The translations under genes and the position numbers were made by a program. Of a stretch of 64,000 nucleotides of DNA, positions 17,771 to 27,344 are shown piece by piece. Within the stretch, counting starts at the first letter, position 1. The number at the start of each line of letters is the position of its first letter. Source of the stretch: an uncultured Pelagibacteraceae bacterium (lineage in GTDB: Bacteria; Pseudomonadota; Alphaproteobacteria; Pelagibacterales; Pelagibacteraceae); the NCBI GenBank assembly GCA_902590535.1, contig CACIXF010000003.1:1-64000 (forward strand), in the 5' to 3' direction. The notes beneath the pieces are model-generated. The model ran no database searches. It was not told the origin of the DNA and saw nothing but the letters and a program-made list of their open reading frames with translations.

Positions 17771-19054
17771 TTATTTTCTCCTTATTCGTTTTACTACAGA
17801 TTGAGCGTGTCCAACCAACCCTTCGTAATTTGCAAGTGTTATAACTGATGGTCCAAGACTTTCAATACCCTTTTTTGATAAGTTTATGTATGAAATCCTT
17901 TTATAAAATTCATTTACACTTATACCGCTTGAATATTTTGCAGAACCATTAGTTGGCAACACATGGTTTGATCCAACATTATAATCGGTCATTGCCATCA
18001 CTGCATATTTTCCTAAACATATTGATCCTGAATTTTTAATTTTTGGAACTAACGATTTATAATTTTTAATATTTAATTCTAAATGTTCTGGTGCAATTTT
18101 ATTTATAACACTAATTATTTTAGCATCTGAAGAAACATACATAAGAATTCCATTATTAATTAAACTTCTTCTTGCAACAGAGGCTCTTGGAATTTCTTTT
18201 AATTGTTTAGTAATTTCAATTTTTACTTTATCTAGCAAATCTTTATCTTTTGAAATCAAAATACATTGTGCAAGAATATCATGTTCAGCTTGTCCAATTA
18301 AATCACTTGCAACCCACTCAGGATTTGAGAATTTGTCACAAACGACAGTCACTTCTGAAGGACCTGCAGTCATGCCTTCAATTCCAACAACACCAAAAAC
18401 TTCTTTTTTTGCTGCCGCAACATATGCGTTTCCTGGACCAACTATTTTATGAACTTTTTTAATTTTTTTAGTCCCATAAGATACTGCTGCAATAGCAGAA
18501 GGGCCTCCGATAGAATAAATTTCTTTTATTTTGCATTTTTTTGCGGCGTATAATACGGCTGGATTTTGTTTTCCTTTATGGCCTGGATTAATCATAACTA
18601 TTCTCTTAACACCTGCTACAATTGCTGGAATAGCATTCATCAACACACTTGATGGGTATGAAGCAGTAGAACCAGGAACATAAATTGCAACTGACTCTAA
18701 AGGTACATATTTATATTCAAGTTTATTTTTCAATTTATCTGTATAAGTAATATTTTTAAATTTTTGAAGTGAATGAAATTTATAAATTCTATTATAAGCC
18801 GTATCGATTGCCTTCTTTACTTTTTTATCAAGTGAATTTATAGATTTTTTTATTTGTTTTGAGCTTGGAATAATTATGTTGTTTTGATTGAATCTTTTCT
18901 CGTATTTTAATAATGCTTTATCTCCATTTTTTTTAACATCTTTAATTATATTTGTTACAGAAACGGAGTCTGATTGAATTTTTTTTTTTCTCTGTAAAAG
19001 TAAATTCTCTAATAATTTATCAAAATTTTTACTTTTACTATTTAGTGTCTTCAT
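17771..19054 (-). CDS. hisD: Histidinol dehydrogenase
   Basis: [44 protein letters not shown]. Confidence 0.95.
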   Translation of the reverse strand: MKTLNSKSKNFDKLLENLLLQRKKKIQSDSVSVTNIIKDVKKNGDKALLKYEKRFNQNNIIIPSSKQIKKSINSLDKKVKKAIDTAYNRIYKFHSLQKFKNITYTDKLKNKLEYKYVPLESVAIYVPGSTASYPSSVLMNAIPAIVAGVKRIVMINPGHKGKQNPAVLYAAKKCKIKEIYSIGGPSAIAAVSYGTKKIKKVHKIVGPGNAYVAAAKKEVFGVVGIEGMTAGPSEVTVVCDKFSNPEWVASDLIGQAEHDILAQCILISKDKDLLDKVKIEITKQLKEIPRASVARRSLINNGILMYVSSDAKIISVINKIAPEHLELNIKNYKSLVPKIKNSGSICLGKYAVMAMTDYNVGSNHVLPTNGSAKYSSGISVNEFYKRISYINLSKKGIESLGPSVITLANYEGLVGHAQSVVKRIRRK

Positions 19055-19056
19055 AA

Positions 19057-19449
19057 CTATTTAATTTCACTTTGATCCTCTAATCTTGCTTCAATAGTTT
19101 CTGTATTTAAAGCAATATGAGCATTGTTATTAAAAATAAGATTTATTTCATAAACATCATTATTTTTCAAATAATCTATACCTATTAGTTCTAAAACTGT
19201 TTCTTGATTTGATTGATCAATGTTCTTTGATCTTACTTTGTCAACAAAATCAAACCTACAAATGCTATTGATTTTTTTATCTTCCTGATCACTTTCAACC
19301 TTGGTTCTTTCAATTGATAATAAAAAAACCTTATTGGACGCGAGATATTTTATATCTGCAATTTTAACCTTAGCCCCTGAACTACAAGCTGAAATCATCT
19401 GTAACCCTTCTTGGTCACTTGCTATAATTTTTGCTAAATATTTATTCAC
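19057..19449 (-). CDS. Conserved hypothetical protein, DUF2948-like
   Basis: Position between murA and hisD, and ASDQEGLQMISACSSGAKVKIADI resembles the alphaproteobacterial DUF2948 family. Confidence 0.6.
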   Translation of the reverse strand: MNKYLAKIIASDQEGLQMISACSSGAKVKIADIKYLASNKVFLLSIERTKVESDQEDKKINSICRFDFVDKVRSKNIDQSNQETVLELIGIDYLKNNDVYEINLIFNNNAHIALNTETIEARLEDQSEIK

Positions 19450-20708
19450 TATTTTAATCTTTTAATTTTAACACCTATTTTTTTTAATTTATTTTCTATT
19501 TTTTCATAACCTCTATCTAAGTGATAAATTCTGTTAATATATGATTTACCATTAGAAACTATAGCTGCCAGAACCAAAGCAACAGAAGCTCTTAAATCAC
19601 TAGACATTAATTCGGCGCCAATGAATTTAGTATTTCCTTCTATCGTAGCAGTATTATTTTTAATATTTATTTTTGCTCCCAGTCTTTGTAATTCTGCAAC
19701 ATGCATAAATCTATTTTCAAAAATACTTTCGGTTATTGAACTTTTGCCAACTGCTTTGCACATTAAAACCATCAATTGTGCTTGAAGGTCTGTTGGAATA
19801 CCTGGAAACTCTTTAGTTTTAATGCTTTTTATGGATTTTATTTTTTCAGGTCCTTTAATTAAGATTTTATTTTCACTAGTTTTAATTTTAGCACCAACTT
19901 TTTTTAGTAATTTTATTTCTGTACCAATAATTTTAGAATTTAAATTATTTATTTGTAAATTACCTTTTGCAAGTGTTGCAGCCACACAAAATGTACCTGC
20001 TTCTATTCTATCGGCCATTACAGAATATTCAGTTTCATTTAAAGAATTTACACCTATGATTTTACAAACTCTTCCTATCCATTTTATTTTCGCTCCAGCT
20101 TTATTTAAAAAATTTGTAAGATCTTTAATCTCAGGTTCTATCGCACAATTTTTTAAAACTGTTTTTCCTTTTGCTAAACAGGCTGCTATTATAGAATTTT
20201 CAGTTGCCCCAACACTTATCTGTGGAAAATTTATAGTTGTTCCGCTAAGTTTTCCTTTTGATTTTGCTAGAATATATCCATCTTTTAGCTCATATTTCAT
20301 ACCAAGTTTTTTTAATGCTGTTAAATGATAATTAACTGGTCTAGCACCAATTAAACACCCTCCAGGTAAAGAGGTTTTAGATTTGTGGTATTTTGAAATA
20401 AGTGGACCTAAAACTAAAATAGAACCACGCATTGTTTTGACTAAAGAATAACTAGCAAAAGTTTTCATATTTTTTTTATTTATAATTTTTGCTGTTTTTT
20501 TGTCTTTTGATAAAATTATTTTAGAACCAAGGGACTTTAATAAATTTAACATTGTATTAATGTCTCTAACTCTTGGTAAATTTTTGATAATTACAGGTTT
20601 ATCAAATAATAGAGTTGCAGCTAATATAGGTAGGGATGCATTCTTCGAACCTGAAATTGAAACATTACCCTTGATTTTACAAGGGCCATTAATCAGAAAT
20701 TTATCCAT
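19449..20708 (-). CDS. murA: UDP-N-acetylglucosamine 1-carboxyvinyltransferase
   Basis: SGSKNASLPILAATLL, PGGCLIGARPVN, DLRASVALVLAA. Confidence 0.95.
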   Translation of the reverse strand: MDKFLINGPCKIKGNVSISGSKNASLPILAATLLFDKPVIIKNLPRVRDINTMLNLLKSLGSKIILSKDKKTAKIINKKNMKTFASYSLVKTMRGSILVLGPLISKYHKSKTSLPGGCLIGARPVNYHLTALKKLGMKYELKDGYILAKSKGKLSGTTINFPQISVGATENSIIAACLAKGKTVLKNCAIEPEIKDLTNFLNKAGAKIKWIGRVCKIIGVNSLNETEYSVMADRIEAGTFCVAATLAKGNLQINNLNSKIIGTEIKLLKKVGAKIKTSENKILIKGPEKIKSIKSIKTKEFPGIPTDLQAQLMVLMCKAVGKSSITESIFENRFMHVAELQRLGAKINIKNNTATIEGNTKFIGAELMSSDLRASVALVLAAIVSNGKSYINRIYHLDRGYEKIENKLKKIGVKIKRLK

Positions 20709-20711
20709 AAA

Positions 20712-21272
20712 TTACTTTTTAATCTTAGCAACTTGAATTGTGGTTTGACCCTGATATTTACCGTTCTTTGATTTATAAGTTGTTTCTGGCTGACTATCTG
20801 ATTTGAAAAATAAAAATTGTGCTATTCCCTCGTTTGAATAAATTTTTGCAGGGTTAGGTGTTGTATTACTTAACTCAATTACAATATTGCCCTCAAATTC
20901 ATTTTCAATTGGAGTAACATTACAAATAATTCCTGTCCTTGCATAAGTACTTTTTCCAACACAAATACATAAAACATCCTTTGGTATTCTAAAATATTCT
21001 ACCGTTTTAGCTAATACGAATGAATTTGGTGGTATAATACAGTGTGGTCCTTTTCGTTCTATAAAGTTATCATCAGAAAAATTCTTTGGATCAACCAAAG
21101 AACTATTTACATTAGTAAATATTCTGTATTCATCGGAGATTCTTACATCATATCCCATACTACTTAATCCATAAGAAATTTTTCCTTCGGAAACTTGATG
21201 ATCCAAAAATGGCTCTATCATATTGTGCTCCTTACACATTTTTTTTATCCAAGAATCAGGTTGAATTGACAT
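20712..21272 (-). CDS. dcd: dCTP deaminase
   Basis: [33 protein letters not shown]. Confidence 0.95.
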   Translation of the reverse strand: MSIQPDSWIKKMCKEHNMIEPFLDHQVSEGKISYGLSSMGYDVRISDEYRIFTNVNSSLVDPKNFSDDNFIERKGPHCIIPPNSFVLAKTVEYFRIPKDVLCICVGKSTYARTGIICNVTPIENEFEGNIVIELSNTTPNPAKIYSNEGIAQFLFFKSDSQPETTYKSKNGKYQGQTTIQVAKIKK

Positions 21273-21373
21273 TATCTATTCTTCTTTTTATTTTTTTTTT
21301 GGAAAATTTTTCTTTTCTTCAAATTTTTTCTTAGCGCCAAGCTTAAACGCTCATTTTTTTCTTTTGAACTCAT
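21272..21373 (-). CDS. Small basic protein, 33 aa (not in the supplied ORF track)
   Basis: [37 protein letters not shown] overlap with upstream ORF stop and TAATG overlap with dcd start. Confidence 0.65.
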   Translation of the reverse strand: MSSKEKNERLSLALRKNLKKRKIFQKKNKKKNR

Positions 21374-21570
21374 TCTTTGTTTGGGTTAGTCAGGAAATCT
21401 AAAGAAATTGGTTTATTGGGATCTAGTGAAGATGCTTTTTCTTCTTCTTTTTTCGGGCCTTCTTTAGCTAAACGTTTAGCTTTTTTTTCAGCAAGCTTTT
21501 TCTCTCTTTTAGCTTGCTTTTCCATAAGCTTATTACCTTTAGTTGATTTGTAATCGTAATGAATTCCCAT
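21370..21570 (-). CDS. Small lysine-rich conserved hypothetical protein
   Basis: 66 aa ORF, MGIHYDYKSTKGNKLMEKQAKREKKLAEKKAKRLAKEG..., upstream of and overlapping the 33-aa ORF. Confidence 0.6.
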   Translation of the reverse strand: MGIHYDYKSTKGNKLMEKQAKREKKLAEKKAKRLAKEGPKKEEEKASSLDPNKPISLDFLTNPNKE

Positions 21571-21625
21571 AACATTTTCCTAAAATAGATATAAATCATA
21601 TTCATCAAAAAATTAAGGCAATAAT

Positions 21626-21655
21626 TTGAAAAAAATGCTTTATTATCAATAAAAT
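21626..21655 (+). promoter_or_regulatory. Candidate sigma70 promoter of tRNA-Thr
   Basis: TTGAAA (21626-21631), 18 nt spacer, TAAAAT (21650-21655), 15 nt before the tRNA 5' end. Confidence 0.4.
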
Positions 21656-21670
21656 ACAAATTGTCTCTAA

Positions 21671-21744
21671 GCTCCTGTAGTTAAATGGTATAACAAGTCA
21701 TTGGTAATGACTAGTTCCCTGGTCAGTACAGGGTGGGAGCACCA
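21671..21744 (+). tRNA. tRNA-Thr (GGT), CCA encoded, atypical T-loop
   Basis: GCTCCTG...TGGGAGC-A-CCA; anticodon arm AGTCA-TTGGTAA-TGACT (GGT); T arm CCCTG-GTCAGTA-CAGGG. Confidence 0.85.
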
Positions 21745-22467
21745 TTAATTTTTATAAAAAAACTTTCTTAAAAATATCGTAATCAGAATTAAAATAAAGA
21801 AAGCTGTAATAGGAACATATATATCAGGTGAAAATATTATATCAGTTATTCCTGGTACTTCAGCATTTAGGTCTATAATTTTTTCTAAACCACTACCAAT
21901 AGAAACTACTAAAAAAATTTGAGGAATTATTCCAATCAATGTAGCAAAGAAAAAATTTATAACTTTAACATTAAATAAGGTTGGTAAAAGACAGCTCAAC
22001 TGCCAAGGTATACCTCCTATAAAACGGTAAATTAATAAATAAATAAATTCGGATCGTTTAAATCTTATTTCCAAGTTTCGAAACTTATTTAAAAACTTTT
22101 CTCTAATAATCTGTTTTAAAAAATAATTTCCAAAAATGTACAAAAAAGTAGCACCAATACTCAAGCCTAAAACAACAATAAGTGTACCTATCCATTTTCC
22201 AAATATAAAACCACCCATTAAAGCAACTGGAGATCCAAATCCTAAAAAAGGGAAAACCCAAAGAATAGTTAATGCTAAAAAAATAATAGAAATTAAAAAT
22301 AAGTTAGATTTTTTAAGTTCAAAAAAATAAGATTGGTTATCTCTTAGAAAATCATAGGATGTAATTTCTGAGAGACTAAATTTTGAAAAAAAAAAATACA
22401 AAAATAAGCAAACAATTAATAAATAAGACAATCCAATAAATAATTTAATTTTTTTTGTATTTTCCAT
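21745..22467 (-). CDS. TVP38/TMEM64 (DedA-like) family membrane protein
   Basis: Multiple TM segments, FPFLGFGSPVALMGGFIFGKWIGTLIVVLGLSIGATFLY, YRFIGGIPWQLSCLLPTL. Confidence 0.75.
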   Translation of the reverse strand: MENTKKIKLFIGLSYLLIVCLFLYFFFSKFSLSEITSYDFLRDNQSYFFELKKSNLFLISIIFLALTILWVFPFLGFGSPVALMGGFIFGKWIGTLIVVLGLSIGATFLYIFGNYFLKQIIREKFLNKFRNLEIRFKRSEFIYLLIYRFIGGIPWQLSCLLPTLFNVKVINFFFATLIGIIPQIFLVVSIGSGLEKIIDLNAEVPGITDIIFSPDIYVPITAFFILILITIFLRKFFYKN

Positions 22468-22499
22468 GATTCTTCTTATTTTAATGCTTAATCTTCTAT

Positions 22500-22527
22500 T
22501 TGCTATTTTAATTATTACTAATATAAA
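22500..22527 (+). promoter_or_regulatory. Candidate sigma70 promoter of rpmH
   Basis: TTGCTA, 16 nt spacer, TATAAA, upstream of the rpmH ATG. Confidence 0.35.
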
Positions 22528-22563
22528 GGTGCAAAATTATAAAAAACTATATCAAATCTAATT

Positions 22564-22704
22564 ATGAAAAGAACTTATCAACCCTCAAATAAAAAAAGAG
22601 CTCGAAAACACGGCTTTCGTTCAAAAATGAAAACTAAAGGTGGGAAAAAGCTTTTGGCTAGAAGAAGAGCAAGAGGGAGAAAATCACTAACTGTTTCTGT
22701 ATAG
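22564..22704 (+). CDS. rpmH: 50S ribosomal protein L34 (not in ORF track)
   Basis: Translates to [46 protein letters not shown]. Confidence 0.98.
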   Translation: MKRTYQPSNKKRARKHGFRSKMKTKGGKKLLARRRARGRKSLTVSV

Positions 22705-22708
22705 AATA

Positions 22709-23050
22709 ATGAAAAGCAAAATACTTGCTCTTTCAAAAAACGAAGAATTTAAAAATTTACTTAAACAAAAAAAGATTACTAATAAATACGTAATTATTTT
22801 TTTTGGAAAATTACTAAATAAAGATAAAAAAAGACTAAATATCAGTTTTGTGACTAAAAAAAAAATTGGTAATGCAGTAAAGAGAAATAAAATTAAAAGA
22901 AGATTAAGAAACATCATGAATGAAGCTGTCAAAAAAGTAGAGATAAACTTTGATTATTCATTTCTTGTTATAGCTAAGTCTTCTATGCTAAATAATGAAT
23001 ACAAAATTATAAAAGAAACTCTTTTTCAGGATTTTGCAAAAATAAAATAA
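22709..23050 (+). CDS. rnpA: Ribonuclease P protein component
   Basis: [20 protein letters not shown]; follows rpmH. Confidence 0.93.
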   Translation: MKSKILALSKNEEFKNLLKQKKITNKYVIIFFGKLLNKDKKRLNISFVTKKKIGNAVKRNKIKRRLRNIMNEAVKKVEINFDYSFLVIAKSSMLNNEYKIIKETLFQDFAKIK

Positions 23051-23301
23051 TGAATATATTTACTTTAATTTTAATTAAATTTATCAAGGCCTATAAGTAT
23101 TTGATTAGTCCATTATTGGGTCATTCTTGTAGATATTTACCAACATGTTCTGAATACAGCATAGATGCTTTAAAAGAATACGGTTTTTTTAAAGGTTTAT
23201 TAATTAGTATAAAAAGAATTTTATCCTGCCATCCAATAAAATTTTTAGGGGGTGGCGAAGGGTTTGATCCAGTTAAAAAAGAAATAAAGGATAATAAATA
23301 A
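23050..23301 (+). CDS. yidD: Membrane protein insertion efficiency factor
   Basis: [44 protein letters not shown]. Confidence 0.95.
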   Translation: MNIFTLILIKFIKAYKYLISPLLGHSCRYLPTCSEYSIDALKEYGFFKGLLISIKRILSCHPIKFLGGGEGFDPVKKEIKDNK

Positions 23302-24980
23302 TGGAAACTAGAAATATAATTGCTGCCATAAGTTTATCAGCTGCTGTAATTATATTATACTCGCTATTTTTTGCGCCACCTCCTGTAACGAAAGAAAATT
23401 TAGCTGAAAAAACTAAGACTGAACAGAATTCAGACGCACCTAGTCTTGATCAAAAAGAAAATGTAACTGAAATTTCACGAGAAGAAGCGTTACAACAAAG
23501 TGAAAGAATTCAATTTGAAAACCAAAGTATTGTTGGATCTATTTCATTAAAGGGAGCCGCAATAGACGATCTAACTTTCAAAGAATATAATGTAAGTTTG
23601 GAAAGTGATGAAAAAGTAAAATTTCTTGCACCACGAAGCTCTAAAGAAGGCTATATAATAGAAAGTGGTTTTATAACTACAGATAAAAATATCGATATCC
23701 CAAATACAGATTCAATTTGGTCAGTTTCAGGAAATAATAAATTAACTGATCAATCTCCTATAAAACTAAGTTGGACTAATGATCAAGGCATCACTTTTGA
23801 AAAAGAAATTGCATTAGATAATAAGTTTTTATTCACAATAAAACAAAGAGTTATAAATTCTACTGATAAAAACTATGACTTCTATTCTTATGGACAAATT
23901 ATAAGAAATCAAATCCCAGAAGGTTTAACCGATTTTTACATTCTTCATGAAGGCCCTATCGCCACATTAGATGAAGAGTTAATTGAAGAAGATTATGACG
24001 ATATTGAAGAGAAAAAATTTTCAAGAACTGCCCAAAAAGGATGGTTAGGTCTAGGAGATAAATATTACATATCAACACTTATTCCACCAAGAGAAAAAGA
24101 ATTCAAAACTACAATGGATTATAAGAACAAGTACAGAATAAACTTTGTTACAACAGAACCATTAGAGTTAACTGGTAATTCTTCTATAGAGGAAAATTTA
24201 CAAGTAATTGTAGCTGCAAAACGAGTTGATGTAATTGATGGATACGCAGAATCATTAAAAATTGATAAATTTGATCTTACGATTGATTGGGGCTTTCTGT
24301 ACTTTTTGACTCGACCTTTATTCACTGCTTTAGAGTATTTCTTTAAGATATTTGGTAATTATGGATTGGCAATTATTGCTGTTACTGTTTGTATTCGTGT
24401 AGCATTTTTTCCACTTGCTAATTTTTCATTCAGAAGCATGGCTAAAATGAAAGCTCTACAGCCTGAGATGGCAAGACTTAAGGAAGTGCACAAAGATGAC
24501 AAGATGAAATTGCAACAAGCAATGATGGCTCTTTATAAAAAAGAGAAGGTAAATCCTATGAGTGGTTGTCTTCCCATTTTGATACAGATTCCAGTATTCT
24601 TTGCTCTTTATAAGGTTTTATTTGTTACAATAGAAATGCGTCATATGCCTTTTTATGGTTGGATCCAAGATTTAAGTGCTAAGGATCCTACTTCTATATT
24701 TAATTTATTTGGATTGTTTCCTTATGACGTACCTTCTTTCCTAGTAATTGGAGCATGGCCCGTCGCCATGGGGGTCAGCATGTGGGTACAACAGAAGTTA
24801 AATCCGGCCCCGACAGATCCAATGCAAGCAAAAATATTTATGTTCTTCCCTTTATTTTTAACAGTAATTCTTGCACCATTCCCAAGTGGGCTAGTAATAT
24901 ATTGGACAGTTAATAACATTTTAACAATGGCTCAGCAGGTTGTAATAATGAAACGTACAACAGTTAAAACTGTAACCTGA
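23301..24980 (+). CDS. yidC: Membrane protein insertase YidC/Oxa1
   Basis: N-terminal TM and periplasmic domain; YKKEKVNPMSGCLPILIQIPVFFALYKVL. Confidence 0.95.
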   Translation: METRNIIAAISLSAAVIILYSLFFAPPPVTKENLAEKTKTEQNSDAPSLDQKENVTEISREEALQQSERIQFENQSIVGSISLKGAAIDDLTFKEYNVSLESDEKVKFLAPRSSKEGYIIESGFITTDKNIDIPNTDSIWSVSGNNKLTDQSPIKLSWTNDQGITFEKEIALDNKFLFTIKQRVINSTDKNYDFYSYGQIIRNQIPEGLTDFYILHEGPIATLDEELIEEDYDDIEEKKFSRTAQKGWLGLGDKYYISTLIPPREKEFKTTMDYKNKYRINFVTTEPLELTGNSSIEENLQVIVAAKRVDVIDGYAESLKIDKFDLTIDWGFLYFLTRPLFTALEYFFKIFGNYGLAIIAVTVCIRVAFFPLANFSFRSMAKMKALQPEMARLKEVHKDDKMKLQQAMMALYKKEKVNPMSGCLPILIQIPVFFALYKVLFVTIEMRHMPFYGWIQDLSAKDPTSIFNLFGLFPYDVPSFLVIGAWPVAMGVSMWVQQKLNPAPTDPMQAKIFMFFPLFLTVILAPFPSGLVIYWTVNNILTMAQQVVIMKRTTVKTVT

Positions 24981-24994
24981 TTAAAAAATAATAA

Positions 24995-25843
24995 ATGAAC
25001 CTTGAAAAGATATTACCTAAAGATGGGCCACCAATAAATGAAGTAACTAAATATATTGAAAAATACAAAAATGATTTCATAGTAATTAAATACGGTGGAA
25101 ACGTTTTAATTGATAGAAACGTATTTAATAACTTTATAACTGATCTTAGTGTTTTAAATAAATTGGGCCTTGCAACTGTAGTAATTCATGGTGGTGGACC
25201 TAGAATTAAAAGAGAACTAGAAAAATCAAATATTCAATCAAAATTTATAAGAGGACTAAGAGTAACTGATAAACATATAATTAATATTGTTGAATCTGTT
25301 TTGATAGATTTTAATGATGACATTGTTAATTCTTTAAAAGACAAAGAGACAGAAGCAATCTCTATTCATACAAAAAATAATAATATTATAAAAACTATAC
25401 CAGAAGCAGAGGAGCTAGGATTTGTAGGAATACCAAATGAGATTAATAATGAACAAATATTAAATATAATTAATCAAAATAAAATTCCTATAATTTCACC
25501 ATTAGGATTAGGTAAAGAAAATCAGACATATAATATTAATGGAGATACTGCTGCAATGGCCATAGCAAAATCTTTAAAATCAAGAAGACTTTTATTGATG
25601 ACTAATGTGGATGGGGTTCTAGATAAAAATAAAAAATTAATAGAAGAAATTTCTTCATCTGAGATTATGGAAATGATTAAAGATGAAACCATTACAGAGG
25701 GCATGATACCTAAAATAAATGCGTGTCTAGATGCAGTGAATAATGGTGTAACAGCAGTTGGTATAATCAATGGCACAAAGCCACACTCATGTTTATGGGA
25801 AATATTCTCTGACAAGGGTTCAGGGACCCTAATAAGAAAATGA
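24995..25843 (+). CDS. argB: Acetylglutamate kinase
   Basis: IKYGGNVL, VVIHGGGPRI, EGMIPKINACLDAV, HSCLWEIFSDKGSGTLI. Confidence 0.93.
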   Translation: MNLEKILPKDGPPINEVTKYIEKYKNDFIVIKYGGNVLIDRNVFNNFITDLSVLNKLGLATVVIHGGGPRIKRELEKSNIQSKFIRGLRVTDKHIINIVESVLIDFNDDIVNSLKDKETEAISIHTKNNNIIKTIPEAEELGFVGIPNEINNEQILNIINQNKIPIISPLGLGKENQTYNINGDTAAMAIAKSLKSRRLLLMTNVDGVLDKNKKLIEEISSSEIMEMIKDETITEGMIPKINACLDAVNNGVTAVGIINGTKPHSCLWEIFSDKGSGTLIRK

Positions 25844-26511
25844 AAGAATTAAAGAATATCAAAAACATATTATTTGATTGTGATGGAGTGCTTTACAGTG
25901 ATCTGGAAGGAGTGTTTGGTCAAGTAAGTAAAAAAATGACTCAGTATATTTCAAATAAATTAAATGTAGATTTAAAAGAAGCAAAAGAATTGCAAACAAA
26001 TTATTTTCATAAATATAACACAAGTCTTAATGGTTTAATGATACATCACGATATACCTCCAAGAGAATTTTTAGACTACGTGCACGATATTAATTTAAAT
26101 TTTTTAGAAAAAGATACTGCTTTAAGGCATGAGCTAGAAAATATTAATCTAAACAAATTTGTGTTTACAAATGGTAGCAAAGAACACGTTAAAAATATAA
26201 CTACTCACTTAGGAATTGAAGATCAATTCGATGGAGTATTTGATATTGTTGATGCTGAATACAGTCCAAAACCTGAGGCAAAAGCATTTGATCTCATGGT
26301 CAAAAAATTTCAAATAGATCCAAGTGAAACCCTTTATATTGAAGATATCGCAAAAAACTTATCTATTGGAAAAGAAAGAGGGGCAAAAACAGTTTGGTTA
26401 ATCAATGATGAATACTGGGGCAAAAAAGAGTCTGAACAAGAATACATTGATTACAAAATAGAAAATCTTTCTTTATTTTTAAAAGAAATAAGGTTATTAA
26501 AAAACTCATAA
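25840..26511 (+). CDS. HAD-family hydrolase, pyrimidine 5'-nucleotidase-like
   Basis: FDCDGVLYSD, VFTNGSKEHV, KPEAKAFDL, YIEDIAKNL. Confidence 0.85.
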   Translation: MKELKNIKNILFDCDGVLYSDLEGVFGQVSKKMTQYISNKLNVDLKEAKELQTNYFHKYNTSLNGLMIHHDIPPREFLDYVHDINLNFLEKDTALRHELENINLNKFVFTNGSKEHVKNITTHLGIEDQFDGVFDIVDAEYSPKPEAKAFDLMVKKFQIDPSETLYIEDIAKNLSIGKERGAKTVWLINDEYWGKKESEQEYIDYKIENLSLFLKEIRLLKNS

Positions 26512-26515
26512 AATT

Positions 26516-27343
26516 ATGAGTATAGAAAAAATTATAAATGAAGCGTGGGAAAATAAAGACCAAGTAGGCCAAAACTCAGATAAATCTTTAAAGGATGCAG
26601 TTAATCAAATTATTGATGATTTAGACAGTGGAAAAGCAAGAGTAGCTGAAAAGATCAACGGCGAATGGGTTACTCATCAGCATCTAAAAAAAGCTATCAT
26701 GTTAAGTTTTAGAATGTATCCTATGGAAAATTTAAATGGTCCATACAGCAGCTGGTATGACAAAGCTCATTTACTTAAAGGAAAAACAGCTGGATGGACA
26801 AAAGAAGATCATGAAAAAGCTGGTTTTAGAATGGTGCCAAATTCACCAGTAAGAAAAGGATCATTTGTGGGAAAAAATGCAGTTTTGATGCCGTGTTATG
26901 TAAATATCGGAGCATATATTGATGAAGGGACGATGATGGACACGTTTAGTCGTGCTGGAAGCTGTTGTCAGATTGGAAAAAATTGTCATATCTCAGCTGG
27001 CACTGGAGTTGGAGGTGTATTAGAACCTGCTCAAGCATTACCAACAATTATTGAAGATAATGTTTTCTTAGGAGCAATGTCTGAAGTAGTAGAAGGCGTA
27101 ATAGTTGGGGAAGGCTCTGTTCTAAGTATGGGAATGTATATTGGACAATCAACAAAAATTGTTAATAGAAAAACTGGTGAAATAACTTATGGAAAGATTC
27201 CACCTTATTCAGTGATAGTTCCAGGATCCTTACCAGATAAAAACAATCCACAAGCGCCATCTTTGTATTGTGCAGTAATAATTAAACAAGTTGATGAAAG
27301 AACGAGATCTAAAACATCAGTTAACGATCTTTTAAGAGATTAA
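26516..27343 (+). CDS. dapD: 2,3,4,5-tetrahydropyridine-2,6-dicarboxylate N-succinyltransferase
   Basis: Left-handed beta-helix hexapeptide region, FVGKNAVLMPCYVNIGAYIDEGTMMDTFSRAGSCCQIG. Confidence 0.95.
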   Translation: MSIEKIINEAWENKDQVGQNSDKSLKDAVNQIIDDLDSGKARVAEKINGEWVTHQHLKKAIMLSFRMYPMENLNGPYSSWYDKAHLLKGKTAGWTKEDHEKAGFRMVPNSPVRKGSFVGKNAVLMPCYVNIGAYIDEGTMMDTFSRAGSCCQIGKNCHISAGTGVGGVLEPAQALPTIIEDNVFLGAMSEVVEGVIVGEGSVLSMGMYIGQSTKIVNRKTGEITYGKIPPYSVIVPGSLPDKNNPQAPSLYCAVIIKQVDERTRSKTSVNDLLRD

Positions 27344-27344
27344 A

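Noticed and set aside
21468-21659. 63-aa ORF overlapping the 66-aa lysine-rich ORF
   Set aside because: Out of frame with the better candidate, no clear homology, and it would cover the probable tRNA-Thr promoter.
22687-22932. Antisense ORF opposite rnpA with hydrophobic composition
   Set aside because: rnpA is clearly coding; hydrophobic shadow translation is typical opposite lysine-rich AT-rich genes.
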